Below, piece after piece: positions 42,743 to 52,307 of a DNA stretch of 64,000 bases. Location: positions 1 to 64,000 of the forward strand of contig CALDUK010000003.1 in NCBI GenBank assembly GCA_937924905.1, given 5' to 3'. The position numbers were made by a program, and so were the translations under genes. The notes beneath the pieces are model-generated. The model was given only the letters and a program-made list of their open reading frames with translations, was not told where the DNA came from and searched no databases. The DNA comes from an uncultured Paracoccaceae bacterium (lineage in GTDB: Bacteria; Pseudomonadota; Alphaproteobacteria; Rhodobacterales; Rhodobacteraceae). Every line of letters starts with the position of its first letter. The stretch's first letter is position 1.

Positions 42743-43330
42743 ATGACCTCTGATCTTACTATCCGTGAATTGCGCGCCGAAGATCGGGTGGATGTGTGCC
42801 GAATTTGGGTGGACGGGCTTACCCAATCCAGATTGGCGGTACATTGGCCGTTTCGCCATTGGTTCATGCAAAACATGCAAAAGATGCGAGATGCGTCACT
42901 GTCCGAGACAGGAGACATCGGTCCAAACGGCAAAAATCTGCTCCACACCTATGGCGGCAAGGATGACCGCTGTATGTTTGTCGCATGTTTGGGGTCTCAA
43001 AAGGTGATCGTCGGTTGCTGTTCTGTCAAAAAGGGAATGGACGAAATCAAGCCCGAACCTGACAGCCAGACAGGCTCTATCTGGCGGATGTCTGTTGACG
43101 AAAGTTACCGGGGCTACGGGACCGCGACAGCCTTAATGGCGGCATGTGAAACCTGGTCACGCAAAGCCGGTTGCACGAAAATGGGGCTCTTTACGATCAA
43201 CCCGGTCGCCGCGAATTTCTATGTCAACCGCATGGGATACACGGCGGTTGATCACTTCCACGTCGCCAAGACCGCGTTCTCAAAACTTGTCGTCCCACCG
43301 GTCTTTCAGTACGAAAAAGCGCTTTGCTAG
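42743..43330 (+). CDS. GNAT-family N-acetyltransferase
   Basis: The product has 195 residues. The GNAT core is at about 100-165: SIWRMSVDESYRGYGTATAL supplies strand beta-4 and the acetyl-CoA pyrophosphate loop (RGYGTA), and GLFTINPVAANFYVNRMGY is the usual C-terminal motif. The N-terminal half is Trp-rich. The substrate is unknown. It is flanked by the clpA terminator and a convergent OmpA-like gene, so it is probably a single-gene unit. Confidence 0.87.
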   Translation: MTSDLTIRELRAEDRVDVCRIWVDGLTQSRLAVHWPFRHWFMQNMQKMRDASLSETGDIGPNGKNLLHTYGGKDDRCMFVACLGSQKVIVGCCSVKKGMDEIKPEPDSQTGSIWRMSVDESYRGYGTATALMAACETWSRKAGCTKMGLFTINPVAANFYVNRMGYTAVDHFHVAKTAFSKLVVPPVFQYEKALC

Positions 43331-43463
43331 GGGTTTGCAGCACGCCTCATTCAGCAGTTTTGATTGGCTTGGCACTGATACCCAAAACCACCATTTTCGC
43401 CTGCACAACCAAAACTGATCATTGGATCAACAACCGCGACAGCCCGCTTTGCCCCCCTAGCGA

Positions 43464-43489
43464 AAAACGGCGGATCAAATGACCCGCCG
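43464..43489 (-). terminator. Terminator of the OmpA-like lipoprotein gene
   Basis: On the minus strand CGGCGG pairs with CCGCCG across a loop that also contains a TCA/TGA pair, then TTTTT follows. It lies 24 bp past the stop at 43513. Confidence 0.8.
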
Positions 43490-43512
43490 CTCTTTTATTG
43501 ATAAACCTGCGA

Positions 43513-44172
43513 TCAGCCGGTTGGTGTGATCGTGATGTCGACGCGACGGTTTTGGGCCCGTCCCGCGGCGGTTTGGTTGGTGGCGATCGGGCTGTTTTCG
43601 CCCGCGCCGACCGTGCGGACGCGGAAACTGTCAACGCCGCCGCTGCGCAGCACCGAGGCGACCGAAGCCGCACGACGTTGCGACAAGTCCTGATTGTATG
43701 CCGCTGATCCGGTGTTGTCGGTGTGTCCTGTCACCGTCACAACCGATTGGGGGTACTTGTTCAGGCTTTCGGCCAGAACAAACAAATCCGACCGCAAATT
43801 CGGGTTCAACGCGGCACTGTCGGTGGCGAACAATACGGCCTCGGGCATGCGCACGATCAATTCGTCGCCGGTGTTGATCACTTCGATCTCGCCATTGCCG
43901 AAATCATTCCGCAGCTCGGCGGCTTGCCGATCCATAATATTGCCGGCTACGGCCCCTGCGACACCGCCGATCACGGCACCCCGCACGATGTCATCGCCGC
44001 GGCTGCCGTCGCCGGTGATTGCCCCAAGCACACCGCCAATTGCCGCGCCTGCAATGGCGCCTTCCTGTGTCCGATTGCCGTCTGTTCCCGGGAACTGAGA
44101 CGGATCGGTTGAACAAGCTGAAAGTCCCAAAAGCCCCACAACGCCCAGCACGATAGTTTTCTTATTCTGCAT
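43513..44172 (-). CDS. OmpA-family lipoprotein with glycine zipper
   Basis: The start is taken at ATG 44172 because GAGG lies six bases upstream; it gives 219 residues. A lipoprotein signal (IVLGVVGLLGLSAC, Cys at about 18) precedes a glycine-zipper segment (about 38-80, AIAGAAIGGVLGAITG and GAVIGGVAGAVAGNIM). The C-terminal OmpA domain (about 100-215) has the peptidoglycan-contact residues in VTGHTDNTGSAAYNQDLSQR RAAS-type sequence and NRRVDITITP at the end. It anchors the outer membrane to peptidoglycan, like YiaD. The frame upstream to 44250 has another in-frame ATG at 44187 with GGAG, a second possibility. Confidence 0.88.
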   Translation of the reverse strand: MQNKKTIVLGVVGLLGLSACSTDPSQFPGTDGNRTQEGAIAGAAIGGVLGAITGDGSRGDDIVRGAVIGGVAGAVAGNIMDRQAAELRNDFGNGEIEVINTGDELIVRMPEAVLFATDSAALNPNLRSDLFVLAESLNKYPQSVVTVTGHTDNTGSAAYNQDLSQRRAASVASVLRSGGVDSFRVRTVGAGENSPIATNQTAAGRAQNRRVDITITPTG

Positions 44173-44302
44173 GGTGTTCCTCATCATAGCACATCTCCAT
44201 AGTGACGCGGTTCGCCCCTGTTCAAAAGGAGATAGCACGCCTATGGGCAAAGATCAGCGCAGCCCACGCTGCTAGACAAGTACAGCGGCCTGTTATCAGA
44301 TA

Positions 44303-45142
44303 TCATGCGGTTTCAGCGGCTTCCCAGGCAAGCATCGCGCGTTTGACCGGCAGACCCCAGTGATACCCCCCCAATCCACCTGATTTGCGCAACGCCCGGT
44401 GGCACGGGATCAGCCAGGACACCGGGTTGCGCCCGACGGCAGTGCCGACAGCGCGCACCGCTTTTGGGCGACCGATCACACGGGCGATGTCGGAATAGGT
44501 TGTGACATGGCCGGTCGGAATCGACAAAAGCGCTTCCCATACTTTGATCTGAAACGGTGCCCCGATCAGGAACAACTTCGCGGTGGATGCGCCGTTTGCC
44601 GGGAACGCGGCGTCGGCATGGGGCTGCAACGCCCCCTTGTCCTGAACAAAACGGGCGTTCGGCCATCGCGCGCGCAAGTCATCCATGGTCACGTCAGCGC
44701 CCATTTCGGCTGAAAAGCCAATGCCGCAAAGCCCCCGATCTGTCCCCATCAACAAAGCCGGGCCAAACGGGCTGTCGAACCAGTCCCACGCAATCTCCAG
44801 CCCGTCGCCCGCGCGGGCGTATTCGCCCGGGCTCATGGCTTCCCAACGGACGAAAAGATCGTGCAACCGACCCGAGCCGGATAAACCAACTGCATCCGCC
44901 GTTTCCAGCATCGTGTGGCGCGTCTGCAAAAGCGATTTCGCATGATCCAGCGTCAGCCATTGCTGAAAACGCTTGGGCGACACCCCGGCCCAGCGGCTGA
45001 ACAGGCGTTGGAAATGTGCGGGGCTCATATGCATTTGCCCGGCAATGTCTTCCAGTGTCATCTCGCGGCCATCTTCGCTGTCAATCAGCTCAATCGCGCG
45101 CCGCATAAGATGATAATGATATCCGGTCTCGCCGTCGGTCAT
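44303..45142 (-). CDS. AraC-type HTH fused to O6-methylguanine-DNA methyltransferase
   Basis: The product has 279 residues from ATG 45142 (AGGA eight bases upstream; an ATG five codons earlier is less likely). The N-terminal ~100 residues are an AraC HTH (LEDIAGQMHMSPAHFQRLFS). The C-terminal ~160 are a methylated-DNA cysteine methyltransferase, with the acceptor Cys in LIPCHRALRKSGGLGGYHWG. It corresponds to Ada without the zinc domain that repairs phosphotriesters. It removes alkyl groups from guanine; the HTH may activate repair genes, but how it would be switched on without the N-terminal Cys is unclear. It is divergent from nth, another repair gene. Confidence 0.92.
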   Translation of the reverse strand: MTDGETGYHYHLMRRAIELIDSEDGREMTLEDIAGQMHMSPAHFQRLFSRWAGVSPKRFQQWLTLDHAKSLLQTRHTMLETADAVGLSGSGRLHDLFVRWEAMSPGEYARAGDGLEIAWDWFDSPFGPALLMGTDRGLCGIGFSAEMGADVTMDDLRARWPNARFVQDKGALQPHADAAFPANGASTAKLFLIGAPFQIKVWEALLSIPTGHVTTYSDIARVIGRPKAVRAVGTAVGRNPVSWLIPCHRALRKSGGLGGYHWGLPVKRAMLAWEAAETA

Positions 45143-45243
45143 AGCATTTCCTTCCATGAAACAGACCTAAGACCTTGGCGGCTTTGGTGCGACCCGGAAG
45201 TTGCGGGATTGCATGCACCGGGGCATTCGGCCAAAACCGCGCC

Positions 45244-45888
45244 ATGGCAAAACAACTTCCCTATCCTACGCTCGTCGAAATCTTTACGCGTTTTCGCGAC
45301 GCCGAGGCAAAACCCGAAGGCGAGTTGCACCACGTCAATGCCTATACACTGGTCGTCGCTGTGGCCCTGTCTGCGCAAGCGACGGACGCGGGCGTCAACA
45401 AGGCGACAAAGGCATTATTCCAGATTGCGGATACCCCCGAAAAAATGCTGGCCCTTGGGGAAGAACGTCTGATCGAACATATCAAGACCATCGGACTTTT
45501 CAGGAACAAAGCCAAAAACGTGATAAAGATGGCGCGCATTCTGGTTGAGGAATTTGGCGGCCAGGTGCCATCGTCCCGCGCGGCGTTGCAATCTTTGCCT
45601 GGCGTCGGGCGCAAGACCGCCAATGTTGTGCTTAACATGTGGTGGGGCCATCCGGCGCAAGCGGTGGACACCCATATTTTTCGCGTAGGCAACCGAGCGG
45701 GCATTGCCCCTGGCAAGGATGTCGATGCGGTCGAACGCGCCATCGAAGACAACGTTCCGGCCGAATTTCAGCTTAACGCGCATCACTGGTTGATCCTGCA
45801 CGGGCGCTACACTTGCGTCGCGCGCAAACCGAAATGTCAGGCTTGCCTGATCAAAGACCTGTGTTCGTTCGAGGAGAAAACCACATGA
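45244..45888 (+). CDS. nth: Endonuclease III (DNA glycosylase/AP lyase)
   Basis: Excises oxidised pyrimidines. The ATG at 45244 gives 214 residues. The HhH motif LPGVGRKTANVVLNMWWG contains the catalytic Lys, and the catalytic Asp is in AVDTHIFRVGNR. The iron-sulfur motif Cys-x6-Cys-x2-Cys-x5-Cys is complete in CVARKPKCQACLIKDLC. Its stop overlaps the next start as ATGA, so it is coupled to the PfkB kinase gene. It is divergent from the AraC/Ogt repair gene. Confidence 0.96.
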   Translation: MAKQLPYPTLVEIFTRFRDAEAKPEGELHHVNAYTLVVAVALSAQATDAGVNKATKALFQIADTPEKMLALGEERLIEHIKTIGLFRNKAKNVIKMARILVEEFGGQVPSSRAALQSLPGVGRKTANVVLNMWWGHPAQAVDTHIFRVGNRAGIAPGKDVDAVERAIEDNVPAEFQLNAHHWLILHGRYTCVARKPKCQACLIKDLCSFEEKTT

Positions 45889-46865
45889 GCTTCGATGTTG
45901 TGGGCATTGGTAATGCTATCGTTGATGTCATTGCGCCCGCCGACGACAGTTTCCTTGAACTGATGGGGATTGAAAAAGGCATTATGCAACTGGTCGAACG
46001 CGACCGTGGCGAAGTACTTTATGCCGCGATGAACGATCGGGTACAGGCGGCCGGCGGGTCAGTGGCCAACACGCTGGCTGGTCTGGGCAATCTGGGGCTG
46101 AACACAGGTTTTATTGGCCGCGTGCACGATGACGCGCTTGGCCGATATTATGCAGGCGCGATGGCCGACGGGGGCACGGCATTTGTTAACGCGCCGGTGC
46201 GGGGCGGCGAATTGCCGACGTCGCGCTCGATGATCTTTGTCTCGCCTGATGGCGAGCGGTCGATGAACACCTATCTCGGCATTTCGTCCGAGCTTGGGCC
46301 AGACGATGTGTCTGACGACGCAGCGGGTGCCGCGCGCATCCTGTTTCTGGAAGGCTATCTTTACGACAAGGACAAAGGCAAAGCCGCATTTGAACGCGCC
46401 GCCCGGCTTTGCCGCGAAAGCGGTGGGCGCGCGGGCGTTTCGCTGTCTGACCCATTTTGCGTTGACCGGCACCGGGGTGACTTTCGCCGCTTGGTCCAGG
46501 AACTCGATTATGTGATCGGCAACGAACACGAATGGGAATCGCTCTATCAAACCAACTTGACGGAGGCTTTGAAACAAGCGTCCCAGGACGCGGGTACAGC
46601 GGTTTGCACCCGTTCCGGCGACGATGTTTTGCTGGTGCGGGGTGACAAAACCGCGTCTGCGCCTGTAAAACGCACAACCCCTGTTGATGCCACGGGCGCA
46701 GGTGATCAATTTGCCGCTGGGTTTCTTTACGGCTATGCCACCAACCAACCGTTAGACATCGCGGGCCAGATGGGCAATGTCGCAGCGGCCGAGGTGATCA
46801 GCCACTTTGGAGCGCGGCCAGAAACCGATTTGCAGGCGCTGTTTCGGGCCGAGGGGTTGATTTGA
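45885..46865 (+). CDS. PfkB-family sugar/nucleoside kinase (adenosine-kinase-like)
   Basis: The product has 326 residues. The ATG overlaps the nth stop. GGSVANTLAGLGNLGLNTGF is the N-terminal PfkB signature and TTPVDATGAGDQFAAGFLYG carries the catalytic Asp and anion hole. LEGYLYDKDKGKAAFERAAR lies between. Alphaproteobacterial homologues are usually annotated adenosine kinase, but substrate specificity cannot be read from the sequence. It is the middle gene of a three-gene run (nth, kinase, small protein) joined by 4-bp overlaps. Confidence 0.87.
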   Translation: MSFDVVGIGNAIVDVIAPADDSFLELMGIEKGIMQLVERDRGEVLYAAMNDRVQAAGGSVANTLAGLGNLGLNTGFIGRVHDDALGRYYAGAMADGGTAFVNAPVRGGELPTSRSMIFVSPDGERSMNTYLGISSELGPDDVSDDAAGAARILFLEGYLYDKDKGKAAFERAARLCRESGGRAGVSLSDPFCVDRHRGDFRRLVQELDYVIGNEHEWESLYQTNLTEALKQASQDAGTAVCTRSGDDVLLVRGDKTASAPVKRTTPVDATGAGDQFAAGFLYGYATNQPLDIAGQMGNVAAAEVISHFGARPETDLQALFRAEGLI

Positions 46866-47254
46866 CGCAGCCCGACATCCGGCCACAATACCATTCCCGC
46901 GACACGAAAGCCGGGCGATTGATCTGGGATGTACGCAAACTGATCAAGCTGGCGCACGATTTACCCATCAAGAAAGTGCCTTTGGTGCAAATCGCCGAGA
47001 TTGACGAAAACTGGTGGTATCAGGACGGCGAAGTGCCCTCTGTCCGCAGTTTTGTTCATCACACCCAGCTAATGGAAGCCGCCGATTTGTCTTACCCGGT
47101 GCTGCTTTGTGCCGAAGGACGCTTGATGGATGGCATGCACAGGGTTGCAAAAGCGCTGATGCAAGCAAAACCACGTATACAAGCGCGGCAATTCCCAAAG
47201 ACACCGCCACCAGATTTTCGGGATGTCGCTTTAAGTGACCTTAACTATCACTGA
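46862..47254 (+). CDS. Small conserved protein, possible ParB/sulfiredoxin-like fold
   Basis: The product has 130 residues from a TTG that overlaps the kinase stop (TTGA), which suggests translational coupling. The segment EGRLMDGMHRVAKALMQAKP resembles the Gly-x-His-Arg box of ParB/sulfiredoxin-like domains (compare DGHHR). IKKVPLVQIAEIDENWWYQD precedes it, as the strand before the box does in that fold. No DNA-binding HTH is seen. The function is unknown; adjacency to a nucleoside kinase may be informative because ParB-like domains can bind nucleotides. Confidence 0.75.
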   Translation: MTQPDIRPQYHSRDTKAGRLIWDVRKLIKLAHDLPIKKVPLVQIAEIDENWWYQDGEVPSVRSFVHHTQLMEAADLSYPVLLCAEGRLMDGMHRVAKALMQAKPRIQARQFPKTPPPDFRDVALSDLNYH

Positions 47255-47258
47255 CGGC

Positions 47259-48680
47259 TCACGCGGCTGATTTTGACAGACGCGCCGGCAGGTTATTTGC
47301 CCAAACGCTGATGGTGCCAGCACCAAGACACACCACGATATCGCCCGGACGCGCCTGTTCGCGGACCAACAGTTCCAGGTCGTTTTCATCATGGACCGCA
47401 AGCGCATGACGATGGCCGTGACTGATCAACCCTGCCACCAGATCGTCGCCCTCGGCCCCGGGGATAGGGTCTTCTCCCGCCGCATAGACCTCCGTGATGG
47501 CGACGACATCGGCTTCGTTGAAACATGTGCAGAAGTCATCAAAGAGAGATGACAGACGCGAATACCTGTGCGGCTGGTGAACCGCAATCACACGCGAGTC
47601 CGTATCAGCACCGACCGCTTGCCGCGCCGCTTTCAAAACGGCGGTGATTTCAACCGGGTGGTGGCCATAGTCGTCGATGATCGTCACACCATCCACTTCG
47701 CCCACCCGGGTAAAGCGGCGGTTCACACCTTTGAAGGCCGCCAGCGCATCGCGTATTTCTGCGCCTTTCATCCCCAGATGTCGGGCAACCGCCACGGCAG
47801 CCAGCGCGTTCGAGACGTTGTGATCCCCCGGCATGGGCAAGGTGCAGCCTTCAATCACCACGCCATCGGCCAATTCGATATCAAACTGCGCCACGCCGCG
47901 ATTGTAGGTTAGGTTGGTTGCCCGCACATCCGCCTGCGCGTTGAACCCAAAGGTCACCACCCGCCGATCCGTGATGCGGCCGACCAACGCCTGAACTTCG
48001 GGATGGTCGGTGCACAGAACCGCAAGCCCATAGAACGGAATGTTCGATACGAAATCATCAAAGCCTTTGCGCAGATTTTCGATGGTGCCCCAGTGTTCCA
48101 TATGTTCGGGGTCAATATTTGTGACGATGGCGATCGTCGCTGGCAAACGGTTGAACGTGCCGTCGCTTTCATCCGCTTCGACCACCATCCAGTCGCTTTC
48201 ACCAACCCGCGCGTTCGATCCATAGGCGTGGATGATTCCGCCATTGATCACCGTCGGGTCTATGCCGCCACCATCCAGCAATGCCGCAACCATGGTTGTC
48301 GTCGTCGTTTTGCCATGGGTGCCTGCCACCGCAATGTTTGACCGCAAACGCATCAATTCCGCCAGCATTTCAGCACGTCGAACCACGGGCAAACCCAAAC
48401 GGCGGGCTTCGTCCAGTTCCGGGTTGCCCCGTTTGATCGCGCTTGAAATCACGATCACCTCGGCCCCATCCAGATTTTGGGCGTTCTGACCTTCGAAAAT
48501 GCGCGCGCCCAGCTCTTCCAGTCGGTTCGTGATTTTCGAGCGTTTCAAATCCGACCCCTGCACCGAATAGCCTGCGCGGATCAGCACCTCGGCAATGCCA
48601 GACATGCCAATCCCGCCGATGCCGACAAAATGGATCGGCCCCATATCGGTGGGCAGTTTGGTTGCTGCTGCGGCGTTCAT
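47259..48680 (-). CDS. murC: UDP-N-acetylmuramate--L-alanine ligase
   Basis: Adds L-Ala to UDP-MurNAc in the cytoplasm. The product has 473 residues. The N-terminal Rossmann motif is [17 protein letters not shown], the ATP loop is [20 protein letters not shown], and the family [10 protein letters not shown] (about 340-350) lies in the C-terminal domain. The start overlaps the murG stop as ATGA. The gene ends five bases from the stop of the convergent small gene. Strong assignment. Confidence 0.97.
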   Translation of the reverse strand: MNAAAATKLPTDMGPIHFVGIGGIGMSGIAEVLIRAGYSVQGSDLKRSKITNRLEELGARIFEGQNAQNLDGAEVIVISSAIKRGNPELDEARRLGLPVVRRAEMLAELMRLRSNIAVAGTHGKTTTTTMVAALLDGGGIDPTVINGGIIHAYGSNARVGESDWMVVEADESDGTFNRLPATIAIVTNIDPEHMEHWGTIENLRKGFDDFVSNIPFYGLAVLCTDHPEVQALVGRITDRRVVTFGFNAQADVRATNLTYNRGVAQFDIELADGVVIEGCTLPMPGDHNVSNALAAVAVARHLGMKGAEIRDALAAFKGVNRRFTRVGEVDGVTIIDDYGHHPVEITAVLKAARQAVGADTDSRVIAVHQPHRYSRLSSLFDDFCTCFNEADVVAITEVYAAGEDPIPGAEGDDLVAGLISHGHRHALAVHDENDLELLVREQARPGDIVVCLGAGTISVWANNLPARLSKSAA

Positions 48681-49771
48681 GGCATTCTCCTGCCTAACTG
48701 TTCAACAATCTGGGCCAAAGCGCGGGCCGCGTCGGGCTTGCCTTGCGCGCGCGCATTGCTGGCCATCCGTTCAGCGGCGCCGGGCGTGGTCAACACAGCC
48801 ATGATTTGCTGCGACAGCGTCGCGGGGTCAAGCTTGGCTTCCGGCACAAGTATGGCTGCACCGGCATCAACAAGACCGCGCGCATTGGCTGTTTGGTGAT
48901 CGCCTGTTGCGGCGGCAAAGGGGATCAAGATGGAAGGGCGACCGATCACACTGATATCAGCCACCGAAGACGCGCCAGCCCGACTGATCACCAGATGTGC
49001 GGCAGCGATGCGCCCGGCCACATCGGAAAAGAACGGGGAAACCTCGGCGCTGATGCCTGCGGTTTGATAGACCTCGCTGACACGCGGGCCGTCTTCAGGG
49101 CGGGCCTGATGCGCGATCCGAAGACGTTCGGGCAAGTCGCCCCCCAACTGCGAAATCGCCCGCGGGACTACATCCGACAAAATGCGCGCGCCCTGACTGC
49201 CACCGATGACCAGAATGTTCACCATGTTCATGCCGGGCGCTTCGTAGGGCACGCTGGCGTGGTCCAGAATATGGCCGCGCACAGGATTGCCTGTGTGCAC
49301 GCCGTCAACGCCGTCGGGCAGATTGGTCGGCCATGTACCACAGGCCACCCTGTCGACACGGCTTATAAACAAGCGGTTCACACGCCCCAATACGCCGTTC
49401 TGTTCGTGGATCATGCGTGGCACACGCAGAACCCAGGCCGCTGACAACGCCGGGATCGACGGATAGCCTCCAAAGCCTGCAACCACCGTCGGTCGGTCGG
49501 TCACAAACCGAACAGCTGCGTTGGCGATCCCAAAGGCGATGCGAAACGGGGCGGCCAGCTTTGCGGCAAGCCCACCGCGTGCAAGCGTTGCGCTGGCAAC
49601 CTGACGGATTGCGACATTGTCTGGAAAGCCACCAGCATAGCGCGCGCCCCGATCATCGGTCGATAGGGTCACGCGCCAACCACGCCCCAGCATTTCTTCG
49701 GCCAAAGCCTGAGCCGGGAACATATGCCCACCGGTGCCCCCTGCGGCAATCACAAGATGAGGCGCACTCAC
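48677..49771 (-). CDS. murG: UDP-GlcNAc:undecaprenyl-PP-MurNAc-pentapeptide GlcNAc transferase
   Basis: Makes lipid II from lipid I at the inner membrane. The product has 364 residues from a GTG that overlaps the ftsW stop (GTGA). The N-terminal G loop [20 protein letters not shown] and the second G loop [14 protein letters not shown] are intact. [20 protein letters not shown] is the UDP-GlcNAc-binding alpha/beta/alpha motif. Ordinary length for the family. Middle gene of a minus-strand ftsW-murG-murC operon. Confidence 0.97.
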   Translation of the reverse strand: MSAPHLVIAAGGTGGHMFPAQALAEEMLGRGWRVTLSTDDRGARYAGGFPDNVAIRQVASATLARGGLAAKLAAPFRIAFGIANAAVRFVTDRPTVVAGFGGYPSIPALSAAWVLRVPRMIHEQNGVLGRVNRLFISRVDRVACGTWPTNLPDGVDGVHTGNPVRGHILDHASVPYEAPGMNMVNILVIGGSQGARILSDVVPRAISQLGGDLPERLRIAHQARPEDGPRVSEVYQTAGISAEVSPFFSDVAGRIAAAHLVISRAGASSVADISVIGRPSILIPFAAATGDHQTANARGLVDAGAAILVPEAKLDPATLSQQIMAVLTTPGAAERMASNARAQGKPDAARALAQIVEQLGRRMP

Positions 49772-50934
49772 CGACCGCTCCGGACAAGATAATCGCGGAT
49801 TTCACCTTGCGGCCTGCTGCGCGTCAGGGCCAACAACATGCCGACCAGAATGCCACCCGCCACCAGTGACGACCCGCCATAGCTGACAAAAGGCAAGGTC
49901 ATGCCCTTGGCGGGCAACAATCGTACCGCAACGCTCATGTTGATCATCGCTTGCATGGCAAACGTACAGGCCAACCCGGTGCCTGCCAGCCGGATGAACG
50001 GGTCGCGTTCGCGCATCAGACGGAAAAGCGACCGCAGAACGATCGTCGCGTAAAGAAAGATGATCGCAAGAACCAGGATCAGCCCATATTCTTCGGCTGC
50101 GACCGCAATTATGAAATCCGTATGCGCGTCCGGCAACGACCACTTCACCGTCCCCTCGCCCACACCAACACCAAAGAAGCCGCCTTCGCGAATAGCGTTG
50201 GCCGCATAGCCAAGCTGGGTGGTCGGATCGACTTCGGCCGACAGAAAGCCATCGATGCGGCGGGCGAAATGTTCCGAGTGCTGGTAAGCGAAAGCGCCCG
50301 CCAGAACCGCCATACCGGCAATACCGGCTAAAATCAGAAACGGTGCGCCGCCCACAAAATACATGACGCCCCAGGAAAACAGGATCAGACAGGCCTGCCC
50401 GAAATCCGGCTGAAACGCCAAGAGAAGTACAATGACCAGCGCAATCGCAAAAGAATACGTCTTGCCTGGCGGGCCCGCGACTTCATTCGACGCCGCAATC
50501 ATCCAGCCAACCAAAACGATGAAACCCGGTTTCAGAAATTCCGACGGCTGAAGCGAGGCAAAGCCCAGCGAATACCACCTGACGGCACCCTTCCCAAAAT
50601 CAGTCCCGAAGACCGGTAAAAGCGCGACCGCGACGAAAGATACAGCAAAGCCCAGCACCGCCAACCTGCGCACCGTTTTCGGCGACATCATCGTGATGAC
50701 AAACATTATTGTCAGGGCCAGCGTTCCAAACACTACCTGACGTTCAACATAGTGAAAGGCACTGAACCCATTTCGTTCTGCAAGCGGCGGCGACGACGCC
50801 AGACCCAGCAAAAGCCCGATGCTGAACAGCATCAAGACACAACTCACGGACCATTTGTCGATGGTCCGCCACCACCGAGGAAGAATAGGCTCACCGGTCC
50901 CTGCGGGAACCGAACCATATACCATCTCTGTCAT
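49768..50934 (-). CDS. ftsW: Septal lipid II polymerase FtsW
   Basis: A SEDS-family peptidoglycan glycosyltransferase of 388 residues with about ten membrane helices. The family signature near the C-terminus ([20 protein letters not shown]) and the catalytic-loop region ([18 protein letters not shown]) are present. It acts with FtsI at the division septum. It begins the murG/murC operon here; ftsI and other dcw genes are not in the window. The start ATG at 50934 gives MTEMVYGSV; a second ATG three codons in is possible. Confidence 0.95.
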   Translation of the reverse strand: MTEMVYGSVPAGTGEPILPRWWRTIDKWSVSCVLMLFSIGLLLGLASSPPLAERNGFSAFHYVERQVVFGTLALTIMFVITMMSPKTVRRLAVLGFAVSFVAVALLPVFGTDFGKGAVRWYSLGFASLQPSEFLKPGFIVLVGWMIAASNEVAGPPGKTYSFAIALVIVLLLAFQPDFGQACLILFSWGVMYFVGGAPFLILAGIAGMAVLAGAFAYQHSEHFARRIDGFLSAEVDPTTQLGYAANAIREGGFFGVGVGEGTVKWSLPDAHTDFIIAVAAEEYGLILVLAIIFLYATIVLRSLFRLMRERDPFIRLAGTGLACTFAMQAMINMSVAVRLLPAKGMTLPFVSYGGSSLVAGGILVGMLLALTRSRPQGEIRDYLVRSGR

Positions 50935-51143
50935 TAGGCCTGCTCGCTGCCTGCTGCCGGTTTTCCGGCTTGAACCGAATGATAGCCAATCCCGCGCCTC
51001 ATTGCCAGACTGACAGGTTCAAATTCTGGCACGGACAGTTTCCGCCCAGCCACAATCCGGTCCCAGACCCGCCACAATTTCGAGAAACCTGTGCCGCACA
51101 TAGATTCTGTCAAAAAAATACACTCGGCTCAACGGACAGCAAA
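50935..51143. other. Intergenic region upstream of ftsW
   Basis: This 209-bp stretch presumably holds the ftsW promoter. No motif stands out. Together with the remnant that follows it makes a 329-bp gap before the gene at 51264. Confidence 0.5.
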
Positions 51144-51227
51144 ATGGATCGCACTCTGCTCAACAACATCGCGCATGCTGCACACCTTCTGGGGCTGAGG
51201 ACTGGCAATTTGGCCAAGAAAAAGTGA
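51144..51227 (+). pseudogene. Remnant duplicate of the start of the following membrane-protein gene
   Basis: A 27-codon frame (MDRTLLNNIAHAAHLLGLRT and seven more) reproduces the first ~18 residues of the gene at 51264 (MNLDLLNDAARAVHLLGLAL). DNA similarity is strong over about 55 bp, for example ctgctcaac and ctggggctg. After that the reading frame diverges into AKKK and stops. It looks like a decayed partial tandem duplication or a 5' fragment left by recombination. An expressed micro-peptide is possible but its ribosome-binding site is poor. Confidence 0.6.
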
Positions 51228-51263
51228 TTTTTAAACAAAGCTCTCAGGACAACGGAAGATAAG

Positions 51264-51851
51264 ATGAACCTCGATCTGCTCAACGACGCCGCGCGTGCCG
51301 TGCATCTTTTGGGGCTGGCTCTTGGGTTTGGGGTGGCAATTATGGCGGATACGCTTGCCGCGCGATCTCTGACGCGCCCGCTTGATCAGCACGAATTCGA
51401 CGATCTTCACCGCTATCATCGCATGGTGGCCGTTGGCTTGGTCTTCTTCTGGACCAGTGGATTGGTCTTGCTGTGGTTGCGCACAGGCTTTCAGCCCGAC
51501 AACTTCTCACCCAAACTTTTGGCAAAGCTCGGCGTTATCGGCGTTTTGACTGTGAACGCCTATCTAATTGGACGGATTGGACTGCCAACCATGCAGGCTT
51601 GGGCAGGCTGTCGCTTTGGCGATTTGCCCTTTGCTCATCGGGCCCAATTGGCGGTCCTGGCGGGTGTTTCCGGGGCCAGCTGGATCAGCGCTTTTGCCCT
51701 TGGGGTTTTCAAGGGCATGAAATCACTGGAATGGGACGTGCTCAGCGAAGTCATTGGTGTGATCTATGTGCTGGGGCTGGGTGGGGCGTTGTTGACGGCC
51801 CTTATCGCCCCTGTTCTGAACTTCGCGATGGATCGGGCGCGCTCAGCCTGA
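51264..51851 (+). CDS. Integral membrane protein of unknown function
   Basis: The product has 195 residues with about five membrane segments (roughly 14-32, 52-72, 83-101, 128-150, 165-188). His12-x-Leu in RAVHLLGLALGFGV and His49/His52 in HRYHRMVAVGL recall haem-binding four-helix or CopD/DUF2214-like proteins, but I cannot place it firmly. The ATG follows GGAAGATAAG. It ends with a short overlap with the convergent SRPBCC gene. A partial copy of its start lies just upstream. Confidence 0.8.
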   Translation: MNLDLLNDAARAVHLLGLALGFGVAIMADTLAARSLTRPLDQHEFDDLHRYHRMVAVGLVFFWTSGLVLLWLRTGFQPDNFSPKLLAKLGVIGVLTVNAYLIGRIGLPTMQAWAGCRFGDLPFAHRAQLAVLAGVSGASWISAFALGVFKGMKSLEWDVLSEVIGVIYVLGLGGALLTALIAPVLNFAMDRARSA

Positions 51852-52292
51852 CAGGTCTGATGCAAATTCGGAAATACGCGATTTGAACCGTCGCGACAGC
51901 GTGCCTTTGGCAAGGCGCAAGGATTGCACAAACAGGCGTGACGACAGCGTGGTGGGCTTCAGATCAAGCGACACAAAAAGCCGGGTCCGCGTTTTTGACA
52001 GTGCCACCAGATCAACAACGCCCATGCAATCGATCCCGCTTGTCTTGCTTTCAATCGCATAACCCACGCCGGGGGTCAGCGAAACCAGCTCGGCATCCAC
52101 ATCATATTGACGTCCACGCCATTGCGCATTGGCCTTCCAGCGCGCGCCAACTTGATCAAGCGGCACCTTTTCGTCGCGTGTGACATCCACACCGCGCCGA
52201 AGCATCCGGCGTTCGAACGCATCAAAATCCGTCACGGCCTGAAATACAGTGTCGATGGGCTGATCAATGTCTTCGCGAGCCGAGAACTTCAT
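51843..52292 (-). CDS. SRPBCC-family (START-like) protein
   Basis: The product has 149 residues. The START/polyketide-cyclase pattern is recognisable: MKFSAREDIDQPIDTVFQAV at the N-terminus, the WKANAQWRGRQYDVDAELVS strand pair, and a long C-terminal helix. Such proteins bind hydrophobic ligands in a pocket; the ligand is unknown here. The gene lies 15 bp after the nudC stop on the same strand, so cotranscription is likely. It overlaps the convergent membrane-protein gene by 9 bp. Confidence 0.82.
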   Translation of the reverse strand: MKFSAREDIDQPIDTVFQAVTDFDAFERRMLRRGVDVTRDEKVPLDQVGARWKANAQWRGRQYDVDAELVSLTPGVGYAIESKTSGIDCMGVVDLVALSKTRTRLFVSLDLKPTTLSSRLFVQSLRLAKGTLSRRFKSRISEFASDLSG

Positions 52293-52307
52293 GCACCTGT
52301 TTCACAT

